A stretch of DNA of 64,000 bases from Chryseobacterium arthrosphaerae (GTDB lineage Bacteria; Bacteroidota; Bacteroidia; Flavobacteriales; Weeksellaceae), in NCBI RefSeq assembly GCF_001684965.1, contig NZ_MAYG01000001.1, positions 620,001 to 684,000 on the forward strand, read 5' to 3'. The notes under the pieces were generated by a model. The model was not told where the DNA came from and did not search any database. It was given only the letters and a program-made list of their open reading frames with translations. The position numbers and the translations under genes were made by a program. Positions 1 through 9,635 of this stretch are shown piece by piece. Positions within the stretch are counted from its first letter, which is position 1, and every line of letters begins with the position of its first letter.

Positions 1-2524
1 CAATTTCTTTGAACAGTTCGATGCGGTAAACAAAGCAAAAGGAACAAACCTGAAGCTTGCTGATCCGGAACTTTTCGGAAATACAAACCTGTCTGAAATC
101 AAGTACAACACTACTGATGAGCAGGTAAAAAGTATTATAAAGAGAAGAATCGATCTTTCTGTAGGAACAGCTTTCGAGGTAATCAGAACGAGAATTGACA
201 AGCTTGGAGCCATCCAGCCAAACGTTCAGAGAGTACCTGGTACAGCGAGAATTTCTGTGGAAATGCCTGGTATGAAAGATATTGACAAAGTGAAGAAAAT
301 GCTTCAGACTTCTGCAAAACTTCAATTCTGGGAAGTACAGCAGGTTCCTGAAATTGCACCTTATTTCCAGACTTTGACAACTATGGTTGCTGCAAAAGGA
401 GATTCTATGGGAGTAGCAAAGAATGTAAACTTCATGAATCTTTTACAGCTTGACAAATTAAGAACAAATGGTGTTGCCAATGTAAAACTATCTGATACTG
501 CTGTTGTAAATAAAATTTTAAACAGCAAAGTAGGACAGGCTTTACGTCCGGCCAACATTAAATATACACAGTTCATGTGGGGTTACAAACCTGAAGCTAC
601 AAGTCCTGATGATTTGGTATTGTATGCAATCAGAAGTAACATTAACCAGAAAGCTCCGGTAGACGGTGCCGTAGAAACTGCAAACATCAGCTATGACGAA
701 CTTGGAAGAATAGTGGTAGACATGCAGATGGATTCTAAAGGTGCTAAAGAATGGAAAACTTTAACGGAGAAAAACGTTGGAAAACCAGTAGCTGTAACAC
801 TTGATAACAGAGTATACACTGCTCCAAACGTTGTAGGTGCTATTCCTAACGGGAGAACTCAAATCTCTGGTAACTTCTCTCAGGAAGAAGCTAAAGAATT
901 GGTTGACGTTTTAGGTGCTGGTAAATTACCTGCAGGGGCAAAAGTAGTTCAGGCTACTCAGGTAGGTCCGTCTCTTGGGCAGGAATCTATCAATGCCGGT
1001 ATGATTTCATTTGCGATCGCATTCTTAATTATTATTGTTTATATCATTTTCTATTACGGTGGTGCCGGTGTGTACGCTGTAATTGCGATGGTAATCAACT
1101 TATTCTATATTTTCGGAATTATGGATTCCGGAGACTTTACGCTGACTCTTCCTGGTATCGCAGGTATCGTATTGACGATGGCGATGGCGGTAGATACCAA
1201 CGTAATTATCTATGAAAGAACGAAAGAAGAACTATTTGCCGGTAAGAGCATCCTGGAAGCTTATAAAGACGGTTTCAAACATGCATTAAGTGCAATTATT
1301 GACGGTCACTCAACTACGTTACTGACTGCGGTAGTATTATTCTTCTTCGGAACAGGGCCTATTAAAGGATTTGCTTTGACACTGATGATCGGTATTATCA
1401 TGACATTGTTCACCTCTGTATTGTTATCAAGAGTAATGATCTTCAGCAGACTGAATAAAGGGAAGAGCCTTTCTGTATGGACTCCGCCTACGAAAAACCT
1501 ATTCAGAAATACATGGATCGATTTCATCGGAAAGAGAAAATATGCTTATATCATTTCTGCGGTATTGACTGTAGTGTGTATTATTTCTATGGTTACTCAC
1601 GGGTTCAAGTACGGTATCGACTTTACAGGAGGTAGAAACTATGTGGTAAGATTTGATAAAGAAGTAAATGCTAATGACGTTGAAGAGAAGCTTGTAAAAC
1701 TTTTCAAAACCGAAGATGGGAAAAACTCTTCTGTAGAAGCTAAGACTTTCGGAAACTCGAACCAGTTGAAGATTTCTACAGATTACCTTATCGAAGATGA
1801 GTCTTTAAAAGCTGACCAGACGATTGAACAAAAACTATACGAAGGATTAAAAGGAGAGCTTCCTGCTAATATTACCCTGAATGATTTCAAATCTGCGGAT
1901 AAAGACCATGCAGGAATTATTTCTTCTGAAAAAGTAGGACCTACAGTGGCTGATGATATTCAGACGCACGGTATTCTTGCTGTAGTAGCAGCATTGGCCG
2001 GTATCTTTATCTATATCTTATTCCGATTCAGAAAATGGCAGTTCTCACTGGGGGCAGTTGCTGCCCTGTTCCACGATGCGGTTATCATTTTGGGAACGTA
2101 TTCATTACTTCACAAATATATGCCGTTCAATATGGAGATCAACCAGGATTTCATTGCTGCGATCCTTACGGTATTGGGGTATTCTATCAACGATACGGTA
2201 ATTATCTTCGACAGAATCAGGGAGTACCTGAGAGAGAAGAAATCACTGACATTGGCTGGCTTGTTTGATGACTCTATTTCAAGTACATTGGGTAGAACAT
2301 TCAACACTTCATTTACTACAATCCTTGTGATCCTTGCGATCTTCATCTTTGGAGGAGACAACCTTAGAGGGTTCATGTTTGCCCTGTTGATCGGTATCGG
2401 ATTCGGTACTTATTCATCCATCTTTATTGCATCAGCAATTGCTTATGATTTCCTGAAGAAAGGAAAAGAAGAAGAAGTACATGGTAAAACAACTTCTGAC
2501 AAAGAAGTGCTAGCTTCAAAGTAA
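1..2524 (+). CDS. secDF: Protein translocase SecDF fusion, 5' end missing
   Basis: The reading frame is open from base 2, so the gene begins before the window; about 840 C-terminal residues are visible. SecD and SecF are fused, as is usual in Bacteroidota. The product is an inner-membrane RND-type subunit that uses the proton gradient to pull secreted proteins off the Sec channel. Visible in order: the end of the SecD periplasmic P1 domain, a first set of six membrane segments with the conserved VDTNVIIYERTKEE motif, the SecF opening with GIDFTGG, a second periplasmic domain, and the second membrane block with GYSINDTVIIFDRIRE. An intrinsic terminator follows the stop codon. The upstream start cannot be placed. 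Confidence 0.97.
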   Translation, partial: NFFEQFDAVNKAKGTNLKLADPELFGNTNLSEIKYNTTDEQVKSIIKRRIDLSVGTAFEVIRTRIDKLGAIQPNVQRVPGTARISVEMPGMKDIDKVKKMLQTSAKLQFWEVQQVPEIAPYFQTLTTMVAAKGDSMGVAKNVNFMNLLQLDKLRTNGVANVKLSDTAVVNKILNSKVGQALRPANIKYTQFMWGYKPEATSPDDLVLYAIRSNINQKAPVDGAVETANISYDELGRIVVDMQMDSKGAKEWKTLTEKNVGKPVAVTLDNRVYTAPNVVGAIPNGRTQISGNFSQEEAKELVDVLGAGKLPAGAKVVQATQVGPSLGQESINAGMISFAIAFLIIIVYIIFYYGGAGVYAVIAMVINLFYIFGIMDSGDFTLTLPGIAGIVLTMAMAVDTNVIIYERTKEELFAGKSILEAYKDGFKHALSAIIDGHSTTLLTAVVLFFFGTGPIKGFALTLMIGIIMTLFTSVLLSRVMIFSRLNKGKSLSVWTPPTKNLFRNTWIDFIGKRKYAYIISAVLTVVCIISMVTHGFKYGIDFTGGRNYVVRFDKEVNANDVEEKLVKLFKTEDGKNSSVEAKTFGNSNQLKISTDYLIEDESLKADQTIEQKLYEGLKGELPANITLNDFKSADKDHAGIISSEKVGPTVADDIQTHGILAVVAALAGIFIYILFRFRKWQFSLGAVAALFHDAVIILGTYSLLHKYMPFNMEINQDFIAAILTVLGYSINDTVIIFDRIREYLREKKSLTLAGLFDDSISSTLGRTFNTSFTTILVILAIFIFGGDNLRGFMFALLIGIGFGTYSSIFIASAIAYDFLKKGKEEEVHGKTTSDKEVLASK

Positions 2525-2545
2525 TACGAACTACAATAAATTAGT

Positions 2546-2577
2546 AAAAGCCTTTCTTTCGAAAGGCTTTTTTATTT
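2546..2577 (+). terminator. Intrinsic terminator after secDF
   Basis: An 11-bp perfect stem (2546-2556 with 2561-2571), a TTTC loop and a T-rich tail lie 21 bases after the secDF stop codon. The rest of 2578-2842 is A+T-rich and shows no gene. Confidence 0.9.
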
Positions 2578-2842
2578 TAATTACACCAATGAAAACATAT
2601 GGACTCGGAGTTATCTGCTATTGCTCATCAAAAATAAGATTCAACAGGCGTTCTCAAACCTGCTTTTGATTTATTTTTAGAATAGTTTTTTTTATTTATC
2701 ACTGCCGAATATCTAATAATCTGTTCTTATTTTGGATTGGAAAAATTAGAGAAAAATTCTATTATTTTACTGTAGATTAGTTATTTTGTGTTATACTTCT
2801 TTAATACAGTGAAATTTAGAATCATTATTTTTAAGATTTGAT

Positions 2843-2850
2843 TAATTTTG
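2843..2850 (+). promoter_or_regulatory. Bacteroidota -7 element TAATTTTG before the MFS gene
   Basis: TAATTTTG fits the TAnnTTTG consensus of the Bacteroidota housekeeping sigma factor. It lies only 7 bases before the ATG at 2858, so the mRNA would have almost no leader. No good -33 TTTG is seen at the expected spacing, so this is a moderate call. Confidence 0.5.
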
Positions 2851-2857
2851 CACCATC

Positions 2858-4111
2858 ATGGAAAATTCAAAGAAAAAAGCGGCTATAGGCTTTATATTTA
2901 TTACTTTACTGATTGATATTACTGGATGGGGCATCATTATTCCTGTGGTTCCGAAACTGATCGAGGAACTGATTCATGCAGATATCAGTGAAGCTGCAAA
3001 GTATGGAGGCTGGCTGGGATTTGCCTACGCTTTCACACAGTTCATTTTTTCCCCTCTTGTCGGAAACCTGAGTGATAAGTATGGGCGGAGACCTATTATC
3101 CTGATTTCACTTTTCGGGTTTGCTGTAGATTATATCTTTCTGGCACTGGCACCCACAATCTGGTGGCTGTTTTTGGGAAGAATAATAGCAGGAATTACTG
3201 GAGCAAGCGTCACCACGGCAAGTGCTTATATTGCAGATATTTCTACTGATGAAGACCGGGCCAAAAACTTTGGACTGATAGGAGCTGCCTTCGGACTTGG
3301 ATTTATTATCGGACCGGTTCTGGGAGGAGTTCTCGGACATTATGGAGCGAGGGTTCCTTTCTATGCGGCTGCAGGCCTTTGTCTGCTGAATTTCCTGTAT
3401 GGTTATTTCATCCTTCCGGAAAGTTTGGATAAAGATAAAAGAAGAGAATTTGACTGGAAGCGTGCCAACCCAGTAGGTTCATTTAAATTTTTAGGTAAAC
3501 ATCCCGAAATTTCAGGATTAATTGTCTCGTTGATTTTAATTTATATAGCAGGCCATGCTGTACAGAGTAACTGGAGCTTCTTTACTATGTATAAATTCAG
3601 CTGGACAGAAAGAATGGTAGGAATTTCATTAGGGGTTGTAGGACTACTGGTAGGATTGGTACAGGGAGTTCTGATCAGATGGACAACACCAAAACTGGGA
3701 GAACAGAAAAGTATCTATTACGGATTGGCATTTTATGCTGTAGGGATGCTGTTGTTTGCATTTGCTTCTGAAGGCTGGATGATGTTTGTATTCCTGATTC
3801 CGTATTGCCTTGGAGGGATTTGTGGACCGGCTTTGCAGTCTGTGATTACGAAAAGTGTTCCTTCCAATGAACAGGGTGAATTACAGGGTGCCTTAACCAG
3901 TTTAATGAGTGCCACTTCCATTATCGGGCCTCCGATGATGACCAACCTGTTTTACTTTTTCACCCACGATGAAGCACCGTTTAAATTTTCAGGAGCACCG
4001 TTCTTTTTAGCGTTTATTCTGATGGCCATCAGTGTTGTTATTACCTATGCTGCTTTTCAGAAAAAACCGAAACATCTGGATACATTCCCGGAAGATAAAT
4101 ACTCAAAATAA
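2858..4111 (+). CDS. MFS drug/H+ antiporter, TetA-like (TCR family)
   Basis: This is a 417-residue protein with 12 predicted membrane helices. The MFS loop 2-3 signature appears as [12 protein letters not shown] (about residues 68-79), and helix 5 carries the antiporter motif ([13 protein letters not shown]). The opening [14 protein letters not shown] resembles the start of TetA and related 12-helix DHA1 exporters. The family exports small hydrophobic compounds in exchange for protons. Chromosomal flavobacterial members of this group are common, and the sequence alone does not show tetracycline resistance. The gene is monocistronic, with its own terminator. Confidence 0.88.
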   Translation: MENSKKKAAIGFIFITLLIDITGWGIIIPVVPKLIEELIHADISEAAKYGGWLGFAYAFTQFIFSPLVGNLSDKYGRRPIILISLFGFAVDYIFLALAPTIWWLFLGRIIAGITGASVTTASAYIADISTDEDRAKNFGLIGAAFGLGFIIGPVLGGVLGHYGARVPFYAAAGLCLLNFLYGYFILPESLDKDKRREFDWKRANPVGSFKFLGKHPEISGLIVSLILIYIAGHAVQSNWSFFTMYKFSWTERMVGISLGVVGLLVGLVQGVLIRWTTPKLGEQKSIYYGLAFYAVGMLLFAFASEGWMMFVFLIPYCLGGICGPALQSVITKSVPSNEQGELQGALTSLMSATSIIGPPMMTNLFYFFTHDEAPFKFSGAPFFLAFILMAISVVITYAAFQKKPKHLDTFPEDKYSK

Positions 4112-4116
4112 AAAGG

Positions 4117-4158
4117 ATAAGGTTAAGATACATTGAAACATCTTAACCTTATTTTTTT
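4117..4158 (+). terminator. Intrinsic terminator after the MFS gene
   Basis: A 13-bp perfect stem (4117-4129 with 4140-4152), a 10-base loop and a run of seven T follow directly after the stop codon at 4111. Confidence 0.9.
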
Positions 4159-4254
4159 AGAGACTAATTCTGAATATTTGTGTAAATTGTCATAGAGTTA
4201 CAGTGCCTTTGGCTAGCTGACCCCTGTTATGTTTTTAATGTTAAAGCCGACATT

Positions 4255-5055
4255 ATGAATGAATTGAAATTAGAAAAATACCTGCAACGGATTCATTATT
4301 CCGGAACCTATGACGCCAGTCTGGATACATTGAAAAAAATCCATCAATGGCATCCCAAACATATACCTTTTGAAAATATAGATCCTTATACCGGAACAGT
4401 TCCCTCTCTGAATACAGAGGATGTTTTTCAGAAACTGGTCGTTCATGGCAGAGGAGGATATTGCTACGAGCAGAATCTGCTTTTAAGTGAAGTGCTGAAA
4501 TATATAGGATTCCATGTTCAGTTGCAGTTGGGCAGGGTTGTTTGGAAAAGAGAAGAAAACAGTACTGCTGCAAAGACCCATTTGTTCCTGACTGTTGATT
4601 TCGAAGGACAGAAATATCTTGTAGATTGTGGTTTTGGTACAGCAACACTCACTGCGCCTTTAGTTTTGAATGATGAAAAAGCTCAGCAGACTCCAAACGG
4701 GTTATTTAAAATTTCACGAAAAGAGGAGGGCTACCTGCTCTGGACCTTACGGGAGGAATGGTTTCCGGTTTATCGTTTTGCCCTTGACCATGTAGAAACC
4801 GCTGATCTGGAAATTGCCAACTGGTACCTTGCAACATTTCCCGGCTCAGGTTTTAAGAAAAATCTGGTTCTTTCAAAAGTTGATGAAAATGCCCGTTATA
4901 CCTATACAGATCACGTGCTGAATATCCGGTCAAATGAAGGATTAAAAGAATCGGTCTCCATAGATAGTGATCTGCAGCTATTTGAAATAATAAAAAATAC
5001 CTTCGGGTTAAGAGGTAATGCGATTGATCTTTTGAAGAAAAAACTGAATGAATGA
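4255..5055 (+). CDS. nat: Arylamine N-acetyltransferase
   Basis: At 266 residues this is the usual size for bacterial NAT enzymes, which move acetyl from acetyl-CoA to arylamines, hydrazines or natural amine intermediates. The papain-like triad is complete: Cys70 in RGGYCYEQN, His109 in KTHLFL and Asp124 in VDCGFG. The IPFENID motif near residue 40 is also typical. The protein is cytoplasmic with no signal peptide. No partner pathway is visible on either side, so the natural substrate is unknown. It ends at a terminator shared with the convergent lipoprotein gene. Confidence 0.93.
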   Translation: MNELKLEKYLQRIHYSGTYDASLDTLKKIHQWHPKHIPFENIDPYTGTVPSLNTEDVFQKLVVHGRGGYCYEQNLLLSEVLKYIGFHVQLQLGRVVWKREENSTAAKTHLFLTVDFEGQKYLVDCGFGTATLTAPLVLNDEKAQQTPNGLFKISRKEEGYLLWTLREEWFPVYRFALDHVETADLEIANWYLATFPGSGFKKNLVLSKVDENARYTYTDHVLNIRSNEGLKESVSIDSDLQLFEIIKNTFGLRGNAIDLLKKKLNE

Positions 5056-5077
5056 TGATATTCTGAACTATAAAATA

Positions 5078-5102
5078 AAAGGGAAGCCATCGGCTTCCCT
5101 TT
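5078..5102. terminator. Bidirectional terminator between convergent genes
   Basis: An 11-bp stem (5078-5088 with 5092-5102) has T-rich tracts on both strands, so it can end transcription from the NAT gene and from the opposite lipoprotein gene. Confidence 0.85.
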
Positions 5103-5129
5103 GTTTAGAAATTCAATTCTGTATGAAGA

Positions 5130-6080
5130 TTAAGGATATAAAGATTTTGTTCCGTTGCTCACAATATTGCTTCCTAATCCTGAGAATGATACCGAGAATT
5201 TGCTGGCATTAAAGCTCAGAGAACCGGTAGGAGTACAAAGACCCAATGCATATTGGCACTGTCCGTAAGCACCTGTTCTTCTGATGATCTTACTTTCGCT
5301 TTTCGCCTTTCCTAAACTTATTGAGCCCCAGTCGCTCACATCCGCATTGGAAACTGTAGATCCTGAGTAATAGATCGTGATCTGATATCCGATTTCACCT
5401 CTTTTAGATCCCCAAAGCCAGTTGGCGGTCCACCATTGCTTGTACCATTTAGAGACAACCTTTGAAGCCTGGGCTTCGTTAGAAGTTTCCGTATTGGCCC
5501 TTGTATCCATCATGACCAATCCACCCAGGATGTTATCCCAGATAATCCCGGACTCATTGTAAAAACAAAGTGTACTGAACGTTCCGTTTTTGCTGTTCCA
5601 GGTTATTTCCATGACGTTGGTTCCGGCTTTTACTTCTTCTGTGATCGCATCTTTCAGTCCTTGCTGAGCAGTCGCCAGATCATCACCGGTATACAGGTCT
5701 CCGATCTTTCCGATTTTTACAGAAGATGTTTCCATAATATTTCCCAGCGCAATAAACCGGCTTGGGTCAGAAACCAAGCTTTGGGAAATTTCAATTCCTT
5801 TCTGGGTAGAGATTTTTCCGATAATGTTAACGCCTGCAATCTGTATATCACCTTTCAGATAGGTTTCAAGATTCTTTTCAGACTCATCCAGCTGAACCTG
5901 TACTGTTTCAGGAACAACTTTTGAAGGAAGGGGAGTGGTTTCCTTTTTCAGATCTTCAGTGCTTACTTTAGCCTGAACTGTTTCCTGCCTGGTGATTTCA
6001 TTGTTCTCATCACTGCAGCTGCTTAGCGTCAATACCGATAGTACGGCAAAAACTTTAAAAGTAGTTACTAATTTTTTCAT
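5130..6080 (-). CDS. Lipoprotein of unknown function
   Basis: This is a 316-residue protein with a type II signal peptide: MKKLVTTFKVFAVLSV followed by the lipobox LSSC and then acidic residues, so it should be anchored in a membrane as a lipoprotein. Residues 25-65 are low-complexity and charged, a likely linker. The C-terminal third is rich in Trp, Tyr, Ser and Gly and suggests a beta-rich secreted fold. It contains two Cys (GQCQYALGLC) that could form a disulphide. I recognise no family. It stands alone, convergent with nat. Confidence 0.8.
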   Translation of the reverse strand: MKKLVTTFKVFAVLSVLTLSSCSDENNEITRQETVQAKVSTEDLKKETTPLPSKVVPETVQVQLDESEKNLETYLKGDIQIAGVNIIGKISTQKGIEISQSLVSDPSRFIALGNIMETSSVKIGKIGDLYTGDDLATAQQGLKDAITEEVKAGTNVMEITWNSKNGTFSTLCFYNESGIIWDNILGGLVMMDTRANTETSNEAQASKVVSKWYKQWWTANWLWGSKRGEIGYQITIYYSGSTVSNADVSDWGSISLGKAKSESKIIRRTGAYGQCQYALGLCTPTGSLSFNASKFSVSFSGLGSNIVSNGTKSLYP

Positions 6081-6334
6081 ATTAATTTTTTTTGTTGTGT
6101 AAGGTAAATATACTGAATCGTTGTATAATTCTCAATGTTTTGAGTTAATTATTTATTAATAATTAAACATTTGGTTGTATAAGGTCACCAATAGCGGGTG
6201 TAATAAACAATCTGTCAACCTGTAACCTATGACACACATCACGAATCCCACATCGCTAACCCTAAAATCTTAAAATTTGTTTAAATTTTTCATTTACGCT
6301 AACATAAGTCTATAATCTTTCGTAATTTTACAGC

Positions 6335-6670
6335 ATGGAATTAAGCATTGGAGAAATGGCACTCATTGCCATTGCAATCGTTGTATTATTCGGACCGGAT
6401 AAACTTCCTCAGATCGCACGTGACCTCGGGTCAGGGGTAAGAAAAATGCGTGGAGCAGTGGAAGATATCAAAACAGAGATCATGAAGGAAACAGATAATC
6501 CTGTTTCTGAGATCAAACGTGAAATCGAAAAGGTAAAAGATGCTGCTAAAGATTTCAATCCTGTGAACGATATCAAAAAAGATATTCTTACAGAACCTGC
6601 TTCATCCAATGAACCTCCAAAAATCAAGCCTTCCGAAGATGAAACCTACGAAGGTCCTGTAAGCAGATAA
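6335..6670 (+). CDS. tatA: Sec-independent translocase TatA/TatB family subunit
   Basis: A short N-terminal membrane helix (MELSIGEMALIAIAIVVLFG) leads into the hinge FGPDKLPQIARDLG, followed by an amphipathic helix (about 22-45) and a polar tail. This is the standard TatA/B layout: the protein forms the pore or receptor part of the twin-arginine pathway. The FGPDKLP hinge is shared by TatA and TatB, so the subtype is not certain. No tatC is next to it. The stop is one base before the PAP2 gene, so the two are co-transcribed. Confidence 0.9.
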   Translation: MELSIGEMALIAIAIVVLFGPDKLPQIARDLGSGVRKMRGAVEDIKTEIMKETDNPVSEIKREIEKVKDAAKDFNPVNDIKKDILTEPASSNEPPKIKPSEDETYEGPVSR

Positions 6671-6671
6671 T

Positions 6672-7238
6672 ATGGAGGAGCTTATTCAGGAAGATAAAAA
6701 GGTATTTCTGTACCTTAACAATTTGGGAGACTCTTCTTTCGATCAGTTCTGGATGATGATTTCCAGTACCTGGATCTGGGTTCCCCTCTACATTATATTC
6801 CTTTATTTTTTATATAAAAACTATCAGCTGAGATCTTTAGTTTTTATTCTTATATTTCTCGCCATCGGAGCTACAGTATCTGATCAGCTTGCCGGGGTAT
6901 TCAAATATGGTGTGGCAAGATTAAGGCCCTGCCATGACCCGACATTGGAACATCACATGAGGATCGTGAAATGTGGCGGGCAGTATGGATTTTATTCTGC
7001 TCATGCCTCTAATACATTCTTTTTAGCATCTTTTTTAAGTATTTTGCTTAAAAATAAACTTAAATGGTTTCCATATGCTATATTTGTATGGGCTTTAGTG
7101 GTTTCCTACAGCCGTATTTATTTAGGAGTGCATTTTCCAATTGATATTTTGGTGGGAGCGTTTGTTGGATCTTTATTGGGAGTGATATTTGGTGCACTCG
7201 CCAGAAAAGTGATTAACAAACAAACGATAACCTCATGA
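6672..7238 (+). CDS. PAP2-family membrane phosphatase
   Basis: This 188-residue protein has about five membrane helices and the three-part PAP2 acid phosphatase signature: KYGVARLRP, YSAHASN (the usual PSGH replaced by SAHAS) and SRIYLGVHFPIDILVG. Family members remove phosphate from undecaprenyl pyrophosphate, phosphatidate or lipid A. The order KX6RP, SAH, SRX5HX3D is intact, with both catalytic His present, so activity is likely. It follows tatA by one base and overlaps the TPR gene by four bases (ATGA). The exact lipid substrate cannot be read from sequence. Confidence 0.88.
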   Translation: MEELIQEDKKVFLYLNNLGDSSFDQFWMMISSTWIWVPLYIIFLYFLYKNYQLRSLVFILIFLAIGATVSDQLAGVFKYGVARLRPCHDPTLEHHMRIVKCGGQYGFYSAHASNTFFLASFLSILLKNKLKWFPYAIFVWALVVSYSRIYLGVHFPIDILVGAFVGSLLGVIFGALARKVINKQTITS

Positions 7239-8047
7239 AAAAAACTTTATTACTGACAGCATGTATTTGCTTTTCATTCAATGCGTATTCCCAGGACAAA
7301 AAAATAGCCGAAGACTGTTTCAATAAGGGCGATTACAAATGTGCTGAAGAACAGTATTCCAAACTGGCTGAAAAAGAACAGATTCAGAAATTCAAATCCG
7401 AATATTATGATTATCTAGGGACCGCTCAAAGAAGATCGGGAAAAGCAGCCCTTGCTTTTAAATCCTATGAATCTGCCTTAAAAGCCAATCCCATGTCGGT
7501 ATCTGTATATGCCAATCTTGCTTCACTACATAGTATGAAGGGAAATAAGATCAAAGCATTGGAATACATTCAAAAAGGTCTTCAGGTAGATGATAAAAAT
7601 CCTGATTTATACCTTACACGTTCCAAAATTTATGATAGCCAGGGGAAAAAAGATCTCGCGATCAATGACCTTAATCAGATTCTGACCTTTGCCCCCGATA
7701 ATATTTTTGCCAAAACAGGACTGGCAACGCTTAAGAAGAATAATGGTGATCTTGATGGCGCTTTAAAAGACTACAATCAGCTTATTTCGGAAAAACCTGA
7801 ATCACTGTTATACAACGGCAGGGCAGATGTTTATCTGAAAATGAAAAAATACAGGGAAGCTCTAACAGATGTCAATAAAGCTGTTTCCATTGATCCGAAG
7901 TTTTCACAATCGTATGTGACCAGAGCTTTAATCCTGTTTGATACCGGCAAACCTAAAGAAGCCTGTGACAACCTTGATAAAGCGGTAACATTAGGATATG
8001 AAAAAGCAGTGCTGACAGAATATTACACCAAATGTGTGAAAAAATAA
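7235..8047 (+). CDS. Secreted TPR-repeat protein
   Basis: A signal peptide (MKKTLLLTACICFSFNAYSQ) precedes about six tetratricopeptide repeats that fill the remaining 250 residues. Repeat consensus pieces such as LAFKSYESALKANP, KALEYIQKGLQVDD and EALTDVNKAVSIDP are plain. TPR arrays form protein-binding surfaces; this one should sit in the periplasm or be attached to the envelope. It overlaps the PAP2 stop codon by four bases, so translation is probably coupled. No enzymatic domain is seen. Confidence 0.88.
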   Translation: MKKTLLLTACICFSFNAYSQDKKIAEDCFNKGDYKCAEEQYSKLAEKEQIQKFKSEYYDYLGTAQRRSGKAALAFKSYESALKANPMSVSVYANLASLHSMKGNKIKALEYIQKGLQVDDKNPDLYLTRSKIYDSQGKKDLAINDLNQILTFAPDNIFAKTGLATLKKNNGDLDGALKDYNQLISEKPESLLYNGRADVYLKMKKYREALTDVNKAVSIDPKFSQSYVTRALILFDTGKPKEACDNLDKAVTLGYEKAVLTEYYTKCVKK

Positions 8048-8077
8048 GGACTTTCTTTAAGTCATTTCAGATAAAGA

Positions 8078-8653
8078 ATGAATAGAATAATCATCAAAAT
8101 ACTTTGTATAACGACACTTTTGTGGTATGGATTTTCAAAAGGGCAGGAAGCCGGAGAATATCTCAGCTATTATGAATTCGGCCTTTGCGATTCACCTCAG
8201 GTCATTATATTGAAACATTATAAGGATGATACCTATTCGGCAACCATCAATACCCATCTGAAAAAAGAAGGAAGCGATCTTGAAATCGTCTCGGAGACCA
8301 CCCTTTTTCCGGGAACAGCTAAGGAGATGATTTTAAAATTGAAGGAAGCAGGCATTGATTCAGCAGATGAAACATATAATGATGAAAGCGTGACTTATCT
8401 GGATGGAGATGCTCTGACTCTGAAGCTTTTGAGAAACAATAAAATAGAAAGTTTTGCATTTCCTGAGCTTTATCCTTCTGCTCAGCAAAAAGCGGAAACA
8501 ACACCTTTAAGGCTTAAAGTTCAGAATTGGTTAGGTATCATAGATCGCGAAGAAAATCTGAATAAGCATTTCTCAGCCATTAAGAAGGGACTTAAAAAAG
8601 GAACTTACTGTTACAGTTCCGGCATCAATACGATTTGTTTTAAAAAGAAATAA
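8078..8653 (+). CDS. Secreted protein of unknown function
   Basis: This is a 191-residue product with an N-terminal hydrophobic segment and a likely signal peptidase site after SKGQ (about residue 23). The rest is soluble with no family I recognise. Three Cys (one near residue 37, two in the last 20 residues) may form disulphides. It starts 30 bases after the TPR gene and ends at a strong terminator, so it is probably the last gene of the tatA-PAP2-TPR operon. Confidence 0.72.
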   Translation: MNRIIIKILCITTLLWYGFSKGQEAGEYLSYYEFGLCDSPQVIILKHYKDDTYSATINTHLKKEGSDLEIVSETTLFPGTAKEMILKLKEAGIDSADETYNDESVTYLDGDALTLKLLRNNKIESFAFPELYPSAQQKAETTPLRLKVQNWLGIIDREENLNKHFSAIKKGLKKGTYCYSSGINTICFKKK

Positions 8654-8672
8654 AAAACAGTATTATATATTG

Positions 8673-8700
8673 AAAATGGCCTCTCCGGAGGCCATTTTTT
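8673..8700. terminator. Bidirectional terminator before rlmH
   Basis: An 11-bp perfect stem (8673-8683 with 8688-8698) has a TCCG loop and a T run on the plus side. It ends two bases from the rlmH stop codon on the other strand and probably serves both genes. Confidence 0.88.
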
Positions 8701-8701
8701 A

Positions 8702-9175
8702 TTAGTCATTATGATAAGGTTTCCCCTGCAGGATCTGGTCTGCCCTGTACAATTGCTCTACAATAAACAGGCGGATCATCTGGTGGGTAAAGGTCATTTT
8801 TGATAAAGAAAGTTTTTCATTTGCTCTGCTGTACATTTCCTCTGAAAAACCATAAGCACCGCCGATCAGGATGTGAACCTTTTTTACAGAAGAATTCATC
8901 CAGGTATCGATTTTCTGGGAAAATTCCCGGCTGGTAAACTGTTTTCCCTTTTCATCAAGGATTACAACAAGATCGTTTTTATCGATATGATTCAGAAACA
9001 GCTTGGCTTCCTCCTTTTTAAGAAGATCGGGGGAAAGGTTTTTAGCATTTTTTACATCAGGAATTTCCGTGATTTCAAAATTCCAGTGTTTGGGTAAACG
9101 GTTGAGATAATAATGAATTAAAGAAGTGATCTCTTTATCGTCTGTTTTGCCGATACAAAGTAAACTGATTCGCAT
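8702..9175 (-). CDS. rlmH: 23S rRNA pseudouridine-1915 N3-methyltransferase RlmH
   Basis: At 157 residues, the length matches RlmH (155-160), a SPOUT-class enzyme with a C-terminal knot. It methylates the pseudouridine in helix 69 of 23S rRNA in assembled 70S ribosomes. Family motifs are visible: LDEKGKQFTSREFS, the SAM-binding stretch FLIG-type HILIGGAYGF, and the C-terminal FTHQMIRLFIVEQLYRA followed by the end YHND. It stands alone and convergent with the tatA operon. Confidence 0.96.
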   Translation of the reverse strand: MRISLLCIGKTDDKEITSLIHYYLNRLPKHWNFEITEIPDVKNAKNLSPDLLKKEEAKLFLNHIDKNDLVVILDEKGKQFTSREFSQKIDTWMNSSVKKVHILIGGAYGFSEEMYSRANEKLSLSKMTFTHQMIRLFIVEQLYRADQILQGKPYHND

Positions 9176-9635
9176 TGATGATAGTTTCAGAATGCAAAGA
9201 TAGCGCTTTTGTGTTCAAGGCTCAAAGTGATAATTTTCATGCGGCAGGTCAACGGCTGGAAGAATGAGGCAGGAATGTGCTTTTAGTCATGCATTAGCTA
9301 CCAATAATTATTAAAAATAATGGAAATGCAAAGATTATTCTTTTGCGGACTTGGTAACTTCCTGCCACCTGAAGATCAGATGTTCTTATCCTGAATTCAG
9401 GTGACAATAACAATTGGAATATTCCAACCAAATTTTATTGAATGTAAAAAGCATGACAGCGATAAACGGAAAAAAATCGGAATTTGAATATTTCTGATCT
9501 GTCAGACTGAATTGTATATAATCCAGCTTTGGAAATAGGAGAGGGAAAATGTTTATATTTGTATGAAAAGATCTGCAGAATATCTGAAAAAGATGATGGT
9601 TTCAGAGATTAAGCCTTTCATTAATATAACAATAG
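9176..9635. promoter_or_regulatory. 460-base gene-free stretch with a promoter for yihY
   Basis: No gene is supported here. A promoter-like pair lies at TTTG 9528-9531 and TATATTTG 9554-9561 (22-base spacer), about 75 bases before the yihY ATG. A 40-codon ORF starts at 9563 out of frame and overlaps yihY; I do not call it a gene. The stretch 9190-9550 shows no repeat or hairpin I would trust. Confidence 0.45.

Noticed and set aside
2858..4111. Tetracycline resistance gene
   Set aside because: The MFS group is right, but this is a lone chromosomal gene with no tetR, and the sequence does not prove the substrate.
5661..5924. ORF opposite the lipoprotein gene
   Set aside because: It has no start context or family pattern; the opposite strand has a signal peptide and lipobox.
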